Shown here in pieces: positions 1 to 9,919 of a stretch of 64,000 nucleotides of DNA (position 1 is its first letter; every line of letters begins with the position of its first letter). Position numbers and translations under genes: made by a program. Below the pieces are notes generated by a model. That model saw nothing but the letters and a program-made list of their open reading frames with translations, was not told the DNA's origin and ran no database searches. Origin of the DNA: Fervidobacterium pennivorans (GTDB taxonomy: Bacteria > Thermotogota > Thermotogae > Thermotogales > Fervidobacteriaceae); assembly GCF_001644665.1 (NCBI RefSeq), contig NZ_CP011393.1, positions 1,076,001-1,140,000 on the forward strand, written 5' to 3'.

Positions 1-196
1 AACTAATGACCTTTTGAGGCTATTAATAGCTGTTAAACGACAACATTTAATTATTTTCACGTTTTGCTTTTGTTCCGTTAACTCTATAAAGCAGAAAGAA
101 TTTCCCAGCACGCACAGTATCGAAAAAATAAACGCTATCTTAATCTAAGTTTATCAATAGAAAGCAAAGTAAAATCAATATTTACAAGCATAGCGA

Positions 197-225
197 TTGA
201 CCCGCATTTAAAAACCAAATATAAT
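197..225 (+). promoter_or_regulatory. Sigma-70 type promoter of the peptide-binding protein gene
   Basis: TTGACC at 197-202 and TATAAT at 220-225 are separated by 17 bases. Transcription would start near 232, giving a leader of about 74 bases with a GAGAGGAGGA ribosome binding site just before the ATG at 306. Bases 1-196 upstream show no gene. Confidence 0.75.
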
Positions 226-305
226 TATTTTTGCTAAAGAGGGGGGAAGCTGCAAGGGACACTATTTTTCAAACATCAGACACTACACTGAGAGGAGGAA
301 GTCAC

Positions 306-2156
306 ATGAAAAAGTCACTGGCACTCTCGCTACTTGTATTTGCCTCTATTCTCCTACTTGCAGCTTTCGACCCAACAGTATTTGTTGAAGCAACCATAGG
401 TGAACCAGACACGCTTGATCCCCATCTAGCATATGACACAACAAGCGGTGAAGTACTCTACAATATCTATGAAAACCTCATAGCCTACAAAGGTCAAAGC
501 GTTAGCGAGTTTGAGCCGAGACTTGCTACGGAAGTTCCAACTGTCAAGAACGGACTCATTAAAGATGGTGGAAAAACGTATATTTTTCCAATTAGAAAGG
601 GTGTAAAATTCCACAACGGTAATCCACTTACCCCAGAAGATGTGAAGTATTCATTTGAACGCGGTCTTCTTTACGACCCAGATGGTGGTCCAATGTGGAT
701 GCTCTGGTATGCTATCTTTGGTTTCCATTCGAGAGACGAAGCTATTGAACAGTTTGTTGGAAAGCCTGTTAGCGAAATATTCGACCAGAATGGGCAGCCA
801 AAACCAGAATATAGAGAAAAACTTGTTAATTTTTACAAGCAAGTCATTGACCCGGCGATCCAAGTTCAAGGAGATAATGTGGTAATTAAGCTCAAGAGAC
901 CATATGCTCCTTTCCTCAACATCATCGCACAGAGCTCACACTGGGCAGCAATACTTGACAAAGAAACATGTGTGAAAATTGGACTTTGGGATGGTAAACC
1001 AGACACATGGTGGAAATACAAAGACGTTACGAAAGAACAGTCACCACTCTATTCTTATGCAATTGGAACAGGTCCGTACAAACTTGTAGAATGGGACAGA
1101 AAACAACAAAAAGTAATTCTCGTTGCAAATGAGAATTATTGGAGAGGACCAGCAAAGATTAAGAAAGTAATAATTTGGGCAATTCCTGAGTGGTCAACAA
1201 GAAAAGCAATGCTCGAAAAAGGTGATGCAGATACTATTGACGTCGCAATTGAATTTGTTGACCAACTTAGCTCAAACAAAGATATCCAAATAATAAGAAA
1301 CCTTCCAACGCTTGCTGTTACGGTTCTGTTGTTCAACTGGTCAGTTAACCCTAACAGCAAATTCATAGGTAGTGGAAAGCTTGATGGAAACGGAATACCA
1401 CCTAACTTCTTCAGTGATATTAATGCAAGAAAAGCGGTTGCCGCAGCTATCAATTACGATGCACTTATCCAGGAAGTGCTAAAAGGTTCTGGTAAAAGAG
1501 TTCCAACAGCTTTACCACAAGGCTTGCTAGGTTACGACCCTTCATTACCACTTTACAAGTTCAGTTTGAACGAAGTAAAAATGTACCTACAAAAGGCTTG
1601 GAACGGACAAGCTTGGCAGAAAGGTATTAAATTCAGCATCGCGTTCAACGAAGGTAACACAGCAAGGCAACGAGTTGCAGAAATGATAAAGATGTACATG
1701 GAAATGGCAGCACCTGGAAAGGTTAAAATTGAAGTTCAACCACTTCAGTGGCCCAATTTCCTTGATGCAACACAGAACGGAGAAATTCCGGTTTCCATAA
1801 ACGCATGGCAAGCGGACTTTCCAGACCCAGATAACTTCATATTCACACACTACCACAGTATGGGAGATTACGCAGATAGACAGGGAGAGGCATTCAAAAA
1901 ATTTGTGAGCACTCCAAGAAAAGAACTGGGTGGAAAGAGCCTTGACCAACTTACTGAAAATGCTGCAGCAGAGACAGACGCACAAGTTAGAGGAAAACTC
2001 TATGCGCAGATTCAAAAATTTGTTGTTGACAATTGTCTCAGTGTCCCACTCTATCAACCAACTGCGACGTATGTTTTCAGAACATGGGTTAAAGGTTGGT
2101 ACTACAACCCAATGAGACCAGGTCACGACTTCTTCACACTTTACAAAAAACAATGA
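306..2156 (+). CDS. ABC transporter substrate-binding protein, oligopeptide family (SBP_bac_5)
   Basis: A 616-residue periplasmic solute-binding protein of the DppA/OppA family. It begins with a basic-hydrophobic signal peptide (MKKSLALSLLVFA) that has no lipobox cysteine, so the product is probably released into the periplasm. The family signature is visible: an early EPDTLDPH segment, then FHNGNPLTPEDVKYSFER near residues 105-120, and TGPYKLVEW. The ATG at 306 is chosen because GAGAGGAGGA precedes it and the signal peptide starts there; an in-frame start at 231 would lie before the predicted transcription start. No permease or ATPase genes follow, and a strong terminator closes the unit, so it is an orphan binding protein. 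Ligand unknown: in Thermotogota this family includes peptide and oligosaccharide binders. Confidence 0.92.
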   Translation: MKKSLALSLLVFASILLLAAFDPTVFVEATIGEPDTLDPHLAYDTTSGEVLYNIYENLIAYKGQSVSEFEPRLATEVPTVKNGLIKDGGKTYIFPIRKGVKFHNGNPLTPEDVKYSFERGLLYDPDGGPMWMLWYAIFGFHSRDEAIEQFVGKPVSEIFDQNGQPKPEYREKLVNFYKQVIDPAIQVQGDNVVIKLKRPYAPFLNIIAQSSHWAAILDKETCVKIGLWDGKPDTWWKYKDVTKEQSPLYSYAIGTGPYKLVEWDRKQQKVILVANENYWRGPAKIKKVIIWAIPEWSTRKAMLEKGDADTIDVAIEFVDQLSSNKDIQIIRNLPTLAVTVLLFNWSVNPNSKFIGSGKLDGNGIPPNFFSDINARKAVAAAINYDALIQEVLKGSGKRVPTALPQGLLGYDPSLPLYKFSLNEVKMYLQKAWNGQAWQKGIKFSIAFNEGNTARQRVAEMIKMYMEMAAPGKVKIEVQPLQWPNFLDATQNGEIPVSINAWQADFPDPDNFIFTHYHSMGDYADRQGEAFKKFVSTPRKELGGKSLDQLTENAAAETDAQVRGKLYAQIQKFVVDNCLSVPLYQPTATYVFRTWVKGWYYNPMRPGHDFFTLYKKQ

Positions 2157-2176
2157 TTAGAGTACATAAGAATTCG

Positions 2177-2215
2177 AAACACAGGTCACCGAAAGGTGAC
2201 CTGTGTTTTTTTTTT
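2177..2215 (+). terminator. Rho-independent terminator after the binding-protein gene
   Basis: A perfect 12-bp stem (ACACAGGTCACC with its complement) around a GAAA tetraloop is followed by a run of T. It lies 20 bases after the stop codon. Confidence 0.95.
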
Positions 2216-2392
2216 ACGTGCCAAACATCAGCATAGCGGTAAGGTGAAGGACTGATTAACGAAAAAATCTAATGATGCGCCTTTAATCTTTTGAATTATC
2301 TGTCGGTATCACTGTAGTTTCTCCTTATTGCTCAATTATTTGTTGTTTTACTTTTCATCGAATATCTAAATAAATTGTGTAAAATACATATG

Positions 2393-2422
2393 TGGACAAA
2401 GTCTATCTTTTTATGTTATAAT
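2393..2422 (+). promoter_or_regulatory. Promoter of the ior/kor operon
   Basis: TGGACA at 2393-2398 and TATAAT at 2417-2422 are 18 bases apart, 47 bases before the iorA start. The rest of 2216-2392 holds nothing I can identify. Confidence 0.65.
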
Positions 2423-2468
2423 AAGTTAAACCTAATTCACTTACATCTTTACTATGAGAGGTGGTTAG

Positions 2469-4322
2469 ATGAAAAGTTTAGGAGAGTTGTTAGTCCAGCC
2501 TGGTCCTTTTTCGGAAATTGTTATTGGAAACACTGCAATTGTGAGGGCAATGATTGAAAGCGGTGTAAGAGTGGTAACGTCATATCCTGGTTCGCCCACA
2601 CCTGAGATAGCCGAAGCGATAAATTCCATACCAAAAGACAAAAATCCGCTGTATTTTGAGTTTTCAACAAACGAAAAGGTAGCTTTAGAAGTAGCGTTTG
2701 GTGCAGCAGTTAACGGATTTACCTCATGTGTGTTTTTCAAAAGTGTCGGTATGAACGTGGTTGCCGATTCTTTTGTCCAGCTAAGCATGATGGAAATCCC
2801 TGGTGGGATGGTAATTGTAACAGGCGATGACCCGGGTGCGAACAGTTCACAAAATGAGCAAGATAACCGACATTACGCAAGGCTTTCCTACACCCCTGTC
2901 TTTGAACCGAAAGACGCACAAGAGGTCTACGAGATGTTCAAACAAGCTGTCGAATACTCCAAAAAGCTACGTTCCCCTGTAATTCTGCGCTTAACAACCC
3001 ACACTGCTCACTTCAAACAAAAAGTCAACTTTGGAACGTTTATTCCCTCACCGCTAGGTTCCCCTGTCTTTGATGTTAAAAATAACGGTCCATACATTCC
3101 GATAGCTCAAAATGTTCCAATAATGAAAAGAAGAGCGCTTGAAAAATTGCAAATGTGGGCTGAGATTTCGGAAAAATACGCTTTTATAACAAACAACGGG
3201 AGTGAGATAGGAATTATAACGGCTGGACTTCCTTACCTTTCATTGCTCGATGTGCTGGGAGAAAATGTGAAAAGAGTAGACATTTTAAGACTTGGCATGG
3301 TCTACCCATTACCAAGGAAGGCAATAACAGAATTTCTTAAAAAGCACAAAATAGTGAAAGTTCTGGAAGAGTTAGATGATTTCATCGAAGAAAAGGTGAA
3401 AGCGATTGCCTTTGAAGAAAGAATAGATGTAAGAATTGTTGGAAAAATGGACTTGGAGGACTGGATTGGGGAGTACACTCCAGAAAAAGTTTATTCAGTT
3501 CTTTCGAAATTTGCACCAGAGTTGCTCAGAAATATCAAGGTTCCAAACAACACAATGCGAGTTCTAAACCGTCCACCACAACTTTGTCCGGGTTGTGGTC
3601 ACAGACCTGTTTTCTATGTTCTCTCAAAAATTTTGAACGAAAAAGATATATCAGTAGCTGATATTGGGTGTCATACACTCGGATTTTTGGAACCTTACAA
3701 CGTGGGACAAGTCCTACTATCGATGGGACACTCAACAGGAACGGCATCTGGTCTTAGCATGTTCAACCCTGATAGAAAAGTTGTTGCATTCCTCGGAGAT
3801 TCCACATTCTTCCACGCTGGAATACCCGGAATTATAAACGCTGTGTTCAATAAGCACAACTTTACACTAGTTATAATGGAAAACGGGACAACAGCCATGA
3901 CCGGTCATCAAGACCATCCAGGAAAAGCGATTAAAATTCGACAGATTCTCGAAGCTATAGGTGTGAAGTATATTTGGGAAGTCGATACATACCAGCAAGA
4001 TAAACTCGAAGAAATCTTGCGAACAGCTCTTGAAACAAAAGAATTCAACGTCGTAATTGCGAAACATCCATGCATGTTGAAATTCACAAGGGAAAGAAGA
4101 AGGAAGGGTGTAATAAAAGTACCTCAGATGAAGGTAACCAACAGATGCACACTTGCTGGTGTGTGTATAACCAAATTTGCTTGCCCATCGTTCCAAAGAG
4201 CAGATGATGGAAGTATCTTTGTCCATGAAGACCTCTGTATTGGCGATGGTTCTTGTATGATTGCCTGCCCATCGGGAGCGCTGGAGTTTGAAAAAGTAGA
4301 ATCAGGTGGTGATGCAAAATGA
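2469..4322 (+). CDS. iorA: Indolepyruvate:ferredoxin oxidoreductase alpha subunit-like (TPP enzyme)
   Basis: A 617-residue thiamine-diphosphate enzyme subunit that oxidatively decarboxylates aryl-pyruvates to acyl-CoA while reducing ferredoxin. Seen: an N-terminal pyrimidine-binding domain with SYPGSPTPEIAEA and FSTNEKVALEVAFGAA, LCPGCGHRPVFYVL, and the TPP/Mg motif GDSTFFHAGIPG near residue 443. The C-terminal ferredoxin-like segment is unusual. The first motif is C560-T-L-A-G-V-C566 with C572, and the second is C590-I-G-D-G-S-C596 with C600. The second cysteine of each CxxC is therefore Ala563 or Asp593. An Asp ligand in this position is known in Pyrococcus furiosus ferredoxin. The gene overlaps iorB by 4 bases (ATGA) and has a GAGAGGTGG ribosome binding site. 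The family is clear; the actual 2-oxoacid is inferred. Confidence 0.88.
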   Translation: MKSLGELLVQPGPFSEIVIGNTAIVRAMIESGVRVVTSYPGSPTPEIAEAINSIPKDKNPLYFEFSTNEKVALEVAFGAAVNGFTSCVFFKSVGMNVVADSFVQLSMMEIPGGMVIVTGDDPGANSSQNEQDNRHYARLSYTPVFEPKDAQEVYEMFKQAVEYSKKLRSPVILRLTTHTAHFKQKVNFGTFIPSPLGSPVFDVKNNGPYIPIAQNVPIMKRRALEKLQMWAEISEKYAFITNNGSEIGIITAGLPYLSLLDVLGENVKRVDILRLGMVYPLPRKAITEFLKKHKIVKVLEELDDFIEEKVKAIAFEERIDVRIVGKMDLEDWIGEYTPEKVYSVLSKFAPELLRNIKVPNNTMRVLNRPPQLCPGCGHRPVFYVLSKILNEKDISVADIGCHTLGFLEPYNVGQVLLSMGHSTGTASGLSMFNPDRKVVAFLGDSTFFHAGIPGIINAVFNKHNFTLVIMENGTTAMTGHQDHPGKAIKIRQILEAIGVKYIWEVDTYQQDKLEEILRTALETKEFNVVIAKHPCMLKFTRERRRKGVIKVPQMKVTNRCTLAGVCITKFACPSFQRADDGSIFVHEDLCIGDGSCMIACPSGALEFEKVESGGDAK

Positions 4323-4891
4323 GAAAATTCGACATATTCCTTATAGGTGTTGGCGGACAGGGAATAGGACTTTTGAGTGAAGTATTAATCCGTGCCATCG
4401 ATTATAGTGGTCAAAAATGCATAGGTGTCGATACTCACGGCTTAGCCCAAAGGGGTGGGATTGTCTCTTCACACATAAGAATTGGAGATGTGAACTCTCC
4501 ACTTGTGCTACCTGGAGATGTTGATTTGGCACTTGCACTTGAAAGACACGAAGCTGCACGTGCGCTTAACTATCTGAAGAATGGCGGAACTCTTGTTTAT
4601 TACAACACATCCTGGCAACCATTACCTGTAAGGTTAGGCAGGGAAGGTGAAATAAAAGAGGAAGAAATTGAAAACGTAGCTAACAAGCGAGGCATAAGGG
4701 TATACAAAGTCAAATACGAATTGCCAGATGCACGGATGCAGAATATCGCATTACTCGGTGTAGTTGCTAAAAACAACCTTATACCTAGCGTCGAACCAAA
4801 GCATTATCTGATGGCTATGGAAGATTTAATGAACGAACGAATTTATACTGCGAATAAAGAAATATTCGAAAGGATTTTGGAGGCGATATGA
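4319..4891 (+). CDS. iorB: Indolepyruvate:ferredoxin oxidoreductase beta subunit-like
   Basis: A 190-residue gamma-type domain protein of the 2-oxoacid:acceptor oxidoreductase superfamily, partner of the preceding alpha subunit in a cytoplasmic heteromer. The signature is at the N-terminus: [17 protein letters not shown], followed by [21 protein letters not shown]. Its length matches typical IorB (about 190-200). Its start overlaps the iorA stop and its end overlaps the next start (ATGA at 4888), so the four oxidoreductase genes are probably translationally coupled. Confidence 0.88.
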   Translation: MRKFDIFLIGVGGQGIGLLSEVLIRAIDYSGQKCIGVDTHGLAQRGGIVSSHIRIGDVNSPLVLPGDVDLALALERHEAARALNYLKNGGTLVYYNTSWQPLPVRLGREGEIKEEEIENVANKRGIRVYKVKYELPDARMQNIALLGVVAKNNLIPSVEPKHYLMAMEDLMNERIYTANKEIFERILEAI

Positions 4892-6576
4892 GTATGGAAA
4901 AGAAGAGTGAGATTTCAATTGTATTAAGTGGTGCCGCAGGGCAGGGGATTCAAGCCGTAGAACACATTCTAACAAGAGTAGCAAAGGATTCTGGATTCCA
5001 TGTCTTTGCAACAAAAGAATACATGTCCAGAGTGCGCGGAGGTAATAACTCAACGGAGATACGTATATCATCTCAACCAGTAAAAGCCTACGTGGACCGT
5101 ATCGATATTTTAGTTCCTCTCAACGACAACGCTATTGAACGATTAAGACCGCGTATCACGGAAGGAACGATTATCCTTGGTGAAAAGAAATACGTTGAAA
5201 ATGAAAAGAACTCTATAGGAATCTTGCTTGAAGAGATTGCAGAAAGTTTTGGTAACAAGATATACGAAAATTCAGTAGCGATAGGTATCTTGGCCGGGAT
5301 TATAAACGCTGACGAGGACGCATTAGTCAATAACATAAAAGTCTACTTTTCTAAGAAGTCTGAAGAGGTGATTAAGGCAAACGTTAATGCAGCCCTCAAA
5401 GGTTACGAAATCGGTAAATCGTTGGGTCTAAGGTTTGAAATTACGCCTTCCAACGAAGTAAAAAAACAATACCTTCTAAACGGTTCAGAAGCAGTTGCGA
5501 AAGGTGCCATAGCCGGTGGTTGTAATTTCATATCATCTTACCCTATGTCCCCAGCAACAACGGTATTTACAGAACTATCAAGATTATCAAAACAATACGG
5601 TATACTTGTTGACCAAGCAGAAGATGAAATCGCTGCTGCCAATATGGCAATTGCTGCATGGTACGCAGGAGCTCGTGCAATGGTATCAACCTCCGGTGGT
5701 GGTTTTGCACTGATGACAGAAGCCATCAGTTTGTCGGGTATGATTGAAACGCCGATAGTCGTGCACCTCGGTCAAAGACCAGGACCAGCTACAGGTTTAC
5801 CAACAAGAACCGAGCAAGGAGATTTGAACCTTGTTTTATACGCAGGGCATGGTGATTTTCCAAGAATCATTTACGCTCCTGGAAACTTGTGCGAAGCCTA
5901 TGAGCTCAGTGCAAAAGCGTTCAACATGGCTGATAAATATCAGGTACCAGTTTTTATCCTCACCGACCAGTATTTCCTTGACTCATTCTACAATGTGGAT
6001 GAAATGCCACAAGTAAAGATAGAACGTTATATTGTCAAAACCGATGAGAATTACAAAAGATACACACTTACAGAAGATGGAATATCACCACGTGGTATTC
6101 CTGGCTATGGAAAGGGATTGGTAAGAGTTGATAGTGACGAGCATGATGAGTACGGGCACATAACAGAAAGTGCGGAAGTTAGAAGAAAAATGGTTGAAAA
6201 GCGCTTGAAAAAGATGGAAAAAATTATCCAAGATGCAGTTCCTCCTAAACTTTTCGGAAGTGAGAACTACAAATACCTCATTGTCACTTGGGGCTCCACT
6301 CAATTGATAGTCAAAGAAGCACTTGAAAAGCTTGGTAACAAAGATGTAGCGATGCTTCACTTCTCGCAGGTGTACCCTGTGCCACCAATTGCAGAAAGTT
6401 ATCTAAAAAAAGCACAAAAAGTAATATTCCTTGAGCAAAACGCAGCAGGACAATTTGCGAATCTTATAAAATTAACATTTGATGGTGTAGACACCCGAAG
6501 AAGAATATTGAAATACGATGGCTTCCCGTTCTCAGTTGAACAGGTTATGGAAGCCATTTCTAAGGAGGTTGAGTAA
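4888..6576 (+). CDS. 2-oxoacid:ferredoxin oxidoreductase, fused gamma-alpha subunit (KorA type)
   Basis: A 562-residue subunit with two domains. Residues about 1-185 form the gamma domain ([17 protein letters not shown] and [14 protein letters not shown]). Residues about 190-560 form the alpha (pyrimidine) and transketolase C-terminal-like domains, with [18 protein letters not shown] and [18 protein letters not shown]. This fused layout is the KorA/2-oxoglutarate:acceptor alpha type. With the next gene it would oxidise a 2-oxoacid with CoA and reduce ferredoxin. The substrate (2-oxoglutarate, branched-chain or another acid) cannot be told from sequence alone. It overlaps iorB by 4 bases, and its stop is one base before the next start. 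Confidence 0.88.
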   Translation: MSMEKKSEISIVLSGAAGQGIQAVEHILTRVAKDSGFHVFATKEYMSRVRGGNNSTEIRISSQPVKAYVDRIDILVPLNDNAIERLRPRITEGTIILGEKKYVENEKNSIGILLEEIAESFGNKIYENSVAIGILAGIINADEDALVNNIKVYFSKKSEEVIKANVNAALKGYEIGKSLGLRFEITPSNEVKKQYLLNGSEAVAKGAIAGGCNFISSYPMSPATTVFTELSRLSKQYGILVDQAEDEIAAANMAIAAWYAGARAMVSTSGGGFALMTEAISLSGMIETPIVVHLGQRPGPATGLPTRTEQGDLNLVLYAGHGDFPRIIYAPGNLCEAYELSAKAFNMADKYQVPVFILTDQYFLDSFYNVDEMPQVKIERYIVKTDENYKRYTLTEDGISPRGIPGYGKGLVRVDSDEHDEYGHITESAEVRRKMVEKRLKKMEKIIQDAVPPKLFGSENYKYLIVTWGSTQLIVKEALEKLGNKDVAMLHFSQVYPVPPIAESYLKKAQKVIFLEQNAAGQFANLIKLTFDGVDTRRRILKYDGFPFSVEQVMEAISKEVE

Positions 6577-6577
6577 T

Positions 6578-7426
6578 ATGGGCAGTACGAATACCGCATT
6601 TGACCCAAAAATCTACGACATTCCCGATGCTGATATCGCCTGGTGTCCAGGATGCGGAAATTTTGGAATAATCAATGAACTAAAAACGGCTCTTGCACAG
6701 TTACAACTTGACCCAACCCAAGTAGTGTTGGTCTCTGGTATAGGTCAGGCAGCAAAAATGCCTCAGTATGTTAGAGCTAATATGTTTAACGGACTGCATG
6801 GAAGGTCGCTACCTGCAGCGGTTGCTATAAAGATGGTTAACCCGAACCTTGTTGTAATTGCCGAAAGTGGAGATGGGTGTACATACGGTGAAGGTGGTAA
6901 CCATTTCATACACACGATAAGAAAAAATCCAGATATAACAAACATAGTGCACGACAACCAAATATACGGGTTAACGAAAGGTCAAGCATCACCAACAACC
7001 GCACGCGGACAGGTAACAACGCTACAATTTGATGGAGTTATCGTTGACCCATTCAACCCTATCGCTGTTGCTGTTGCACTCGATGCATCTTTTGTTGCCA
7101 GAAGCTTTTCTGGGAATTTCCAGCTAACTGTAGAACTTATCAAGATGGCTATAAAACACAAAGGATACGCTTTAATTGATATATTACAACCCTGTGTCAC
7201 GTTCAACAAAGTTAACACATACCAGTGGTACAGAGAGAACACATATTTGCTACCCGATAGCTACGACCCAACTGACAGACAAGCTGCATTTAAGATAGCA
7301 ACCGACACCTCAAAACTCGCACTTGGAGTGATATACATGAACCCAAACAAGCCCGTTTACGAAGAACAACTTGCACCATACCAAATTGATAAAACACCCG
7401 TTGCTTTGAGGGGGTTGGAGTTATGA
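6578..7426 (+). CDS. 2-oxoacid:ferredoxin oxidoreductase beta subunit (KorB type, TPP binding)
   Basis: A 282-residue TPP-binding beta subunit. It shows [14 protein letters not shown] near residue 22 (the four-iron cluster and TPP region), [15 protein letters not shown], and the TPP-Mg motif [35 protein letters not shown] is the conserved NxxYGMTGGQ-like stretch of KorB proteins. TAAGGAGGTTGAGT precedes the ATG at 6578; a further upstream in-frame codon lies inside korA and is unlikely. The stop overlaps the next gene by 4 bases. Electrons would pass to ferredoxin, which links this operon to the hydrogenases further along. Confidence 0.88.
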   Translation: MGSTNTAFDPKIYDIPDADIAWCPGCGNFGIINELKTALAQLQLDPTQVVLVSGIGQAAKMPQYVRANMFNGLHGRSLPAAVAIKMVNPNLVVIAESGDGCTYGEGGNHFIHTIRKNPDITNIVHDNQIYGLTKGQASPTTARGQVTTLQFDGVIVDPFNPIAVAVALDASFVARSFSGNFQLTVELIKMAIKHKGYALIDILQPCVTFNKVNTYQWYRENTYLLPDSYDPTDRQAAFKIATDTSKLALGVIYMNPNKPVYEEQLAPYQIDKTPVALRGLEL

Positions 7427-8400
7427 TTCAATCACGCTATAAACTCATTCCTCAGTTTACTTTAAAAGATGAAGAAGGAAAAGATTTTTCCTGGACAAAC
7501 CTTTTGGGAAGGTATACAGTGGTTTATTTCTATCCCAAAGCAAATACTCCAGGCTGTACACTCGAGGGTATTGATTTCACAAGACTTCTCGATGAATTTA
7601 ACGGCAATGTAATAGGCATATCCCCTGACGATTGCAAAGCCATCGCAAGTTTTAAATCTAAAAAGGGACTAAGAGTAAAATTACTTTCAGACCCAGATAA
7701 GATAGTAGCAGAGCAATTTGGTGCAGCAAAAGATGGAAAATTGATAAGGTCTACATTCATAGTCGACCCCTGGGGGAGAATCAGAAGAGAATGGATTAAA
7801 GTTAGTGTGAATGGACATGCGGAAGAAGTATTGGAAGAATACAAAAGAATCATCGAAAAAGACCAAACTCTTAACGACGATATCCTTGTGAGAAGGGCAT
7901 TTAGAGGTATAAGACCGGACCCTGTTGAAGATGAAAAGATAGAAACTCTTTTGAAAGCAGCCCATTTGGCACCTTCATGTATGAACAAACAACCTTGGAG
8001 ATTTCTTGTGGTGAGAACAAAAGAGAATCTCGAAAAGCTTCACTCTACACTTTCGGAAGGAAATTACTGGATGAAGCAAGCCCCCGTTATGCTCATCGTT
8101 TATACAGACGATGAATTAGGTTGTCAACTGAGCGACAGGAGAAATTACTCGCTATTTGACACAGGAACTGCCGTTGGATTATTGTTAACCCAAGCAACAC
8201 AGATGGGACTTGTTGCACATCCAGTTGCTGGGTATGACCCTGTAAAGATAAAAGAGATATTCGGGTTGAACGGGATAATTATTACCGTAATAGCAGTAGG
8301 TTATTGGGGAAATCTCGATATACTTAATGAAAAACATGCAACAATTGAACAGGGCGATAGGATAAGAAAACCGCTCGAAGAAGTGGCAAAGTTTATATAA
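7423..8400 (+). CDS. Peroxiredoxin-nitroreductase fusion protein
   Basis: A 325-residue two-domain protein. Residues about 5-145 are a PrxQ/Bcp-type peroxiredoxin with the peroxidatic Cys45 in NTPGCTLEG and a second cysteine (Cys69) in the DDCKAI segment. Residues about 150-325 are an FMN nitroreductase domain ([24 protein letters not shown] is its start; then [13 protein letters not shown] and [17 protein letters not shown]). A fusion of this kind is known in Thermotoga maritima, where the flavin domain is proposed to supply electrons for peroxide reduction. It overlaps korB by 4 bases, so an oxygen-defence enzyme is made together with oxygen-sensitive Fe-S/TPP enzymes. A terminator follows. 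Confidence 0.9.
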   Translation: MIQSRYKLIPQFTLKDEEGKDFSWTNLLGRYTVVYFYPKANTPGCTLEGIDFTRLLDEFNGNVIGISPDDCKAIASFKSKKGLRVKLLSDPDKIVAEQFGAAKDGKLIRSTFIVDPWGRIRREWIKVSVNGHAEEVLEEYKRIIEKDQTLNDDILVRRAFRGIRPDPVEDEKIETLLKAAHLAPSCMNKQPWRFLVVRTKENLEKLHSTLSEGNYWMKQAPVMLIVYTDDELGCQLSDRRNYSLFDTGTAVGLLLTQATQMGLVAHPVAGYDPVKIKEIFGLNGIIITVIAVGYWGNLDILNEKHATIEQGDRIRKPLEEVAKFI

Positions 8401-8417
8401 GCATATGTGTGAATAAG

Positions 8418-8446
8418 AAGACCACCCGACTGGGTGGTCTTTTATT
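8418..8446. terminator. Terminator between convergent units
   Basis: A 10-bp stem (AAGACCACCC with its complement) around a 4-base loop is followed by TTTTATTATTT. It serves the plus-strand operon. The A-rich left side is short, so action on the minus strand is less certain. Confidence 0.88.
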
Positions 8447-8470
8447 ATTTACCCGATAATCCCAAATACT

Positions 8471-8755
8471 TTATCCGTTAATCTCTTTCTTTTCTTTTTT
8501 CTTGTCTTCCCAGAATACGGTTATAACATACAAAACTTTTCCTGAAAGTTGCAATATGGCATTGATTTCGCCGTTGGTGATTTTGAGCCTGAAATTCTTT
8601 TGAAGGACAGCCATTGAATCTTTTGATTCAAGCAATTTTACAAGGTCTTCCAGAGTGACTCCTCTTTCAACCATGCGTTCGTATACGTGAGGTGTAAGCA
8701 GAACATCTCTATCTAATAATGAAACATGGATAATCGTGTCTTTGTTGTTTTCCAT
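8471..8755 (-). CDS. Small DUF4258-like protein
   Basis: A 94-residue protein. The stretch HVYERMVERGVTLEDLVKLL resembles the opening of DUF4258 proteins (HxxxRMxERGI), a small fold related to RelE-like toxins. The rest (LKITNGEINAILQLSGKVLYVITVFW) fits the family's paired beta strands, and the tail is Lys/Glu-rich. It lies 20 bases downstream of the Gfo/Idh gene on the same strand and is probably co-transcribed. No antitoxin gene is next to it, so a toxin role is not supported. The family call rests on pattern memory only. Confidence 0.6.
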   Translation of the reverse strand: MENNKDTIIHVSLLDRDVLLTPHVYERMVERGVTLEDLVKLLESKDSMAVLQKNFRLKITNGEINAILQLSGKVLYVITVFWEDKKKEKKEING

Positions 8756-8775
8756 ACTAATCTGTTCAACCTCTT

Positions 8776-9786
8776 TTAAGCCTCTTTTATCAACCTTTCT
8801 ATCTCTACCTTTTCACCTTTCGACTTGATGGCCGCTTCAAAAAATGCAAGGTCCTTGAGTGCTTCCGCAGGGTTTCCAAGGATATTTGGCTTTTCGGTTG
8901 TCAAAACCTCGTAGAAGTCTTCAAATTCCTTCTTGAACGTATTCTCCTGGATAAGTGGAATCTCTTCGTTTACTTTTCCAGACAATACTATTGAATTCGG
9001 TGTTAATCTTATCTTCCCTTCTGTCCCAACAATCTCGAAATACTTTTCTCCCTTGACCGCGTAACTAACTGTATAATTACCTACAACACCTGTTTTGAAT
9101 TCAAAAAGAGTAGAGAGGAAATCAACGTCTCCCAAATAATCTGTGATGCGTTTGACTTGTCCACTAACCCATTCGATGTCTCCTAACATAACCCTAAGTG
9201 CGGCGATATGATGAACCCCGCCATCTGACAAAAAACCACCTATGTGTTTTGGAATTTGTCTCCAAGTTGTTTTCACATACTTGTTTTCCTTATCCATACC
9301 AATCCATAGATGCCAGTCAACGAAAATAGGCTGACCAATAGCTCCTTCGTGCAACAGTTCTCTTATCTTATTGTACTTAAACGCATGCCTGTAGTTTTCA
9401 GCAATGTATATCACCTTGTTAGTTTGAAGTGAGAACTCAACTAATTCCTTCCCACTTTTCACATCAGTTGATATCGGTTTTTCACAAATCACATGCAAAT
9501 CATGTTCAACGGCTTGCTTTATGAAAGGCACGTTCAACTCTATGGGTAAGGTCAAATCCACCGCATCAACTTGCTTTGAGAGTAGTAATTCTTCGTAGGA
9601 GTTAAATACCTGCGGAGTAGAACCTAACGTCTCGGACACCAACTTTGCAAAATCCTCAGCATGTTCTCTGGTTCTACTCGTAACAGCAACTATTTCAAAC
9701 TTGTCTGTTAGTTCCTTCAACGCAGGAAAATGCAACTCACGAGCAGCAATACCACAACCAACGATACCTAAACGGATTTTCTTCAT
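8776..9786 (-). CDS. Gfo/Idh/MocA family NAD(P)-dependent oxidoreductase
   Basis: A 336-residue cytoplasmic dehydrogenase of sugar or cyclitol type. The Rossmann motif GIVGCGIAARELHFPAL is at residues 8-24. The catalytic EKPIST motif is near residue 102, and GGFLSDGGVHHIAALRVMLG near 190 contains the conserved GG..D.G.H segment. Length is normal. GAGGTGATATGA precedes the ATG. Neighbours (a phosphatase and a small DUF4258-like gene) give no clue to the substrate. Confidence 0.88.
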   Translation of the reverse strand: MKKIRLGIVGCGIAARELHFPALKELTDKFEIVAVTSRTREHAEDFAKLVSETLGSTPQVFNSYEELLLSKQVDAVDLTLPIELNVPFIKQAVEHDLHVICEKPISTDVKSGKELVEFSLQTNKVIYIAENYRHAFKYNKIRELLHEGAIGQPIFVDWHLWIGMDKENKYVKTTWRQIPKHIGGFLSDGGVHHIAALRVMLGDIEWVSGQVKRITDYLGDVDFLSTLFEFKTGVVGNYTVSYAVKGEKYFEIVGTEGKIRLTPNSIVLSGKVNEEIPLIQENTFKKEFEDFYEVLTTEKPNILGNPAEALKDLAFFEAAIKSKGEKVEIERLIKEA

Positions 9787-9919
9787 TCATATCACCTCGT
9801 TCGGCATTATTTAAGCCTCGATAATCTAACTTTCCGTGTTTCTTAACTATTGCCGTATTATTTTTTGAATCCGGGGCTGTAATTTTTGGACTATTAGCCA
9901 AAAGGTTGCGCCGTAAGTG

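Noticed and set aside
1587-2153. Long minus-strand open frame inside the peptide-binding protein gene
   Set aside because: Shadow of the real gene: no ribosome binding site, no family, opposite to a well-supported CDS.
8471-8755. Toxin of a toxin-antitoxin pair
   Set aside because: The DUF4258-like fold allows it, but no antitoxin-like partner lies within the neighbouring sequence.
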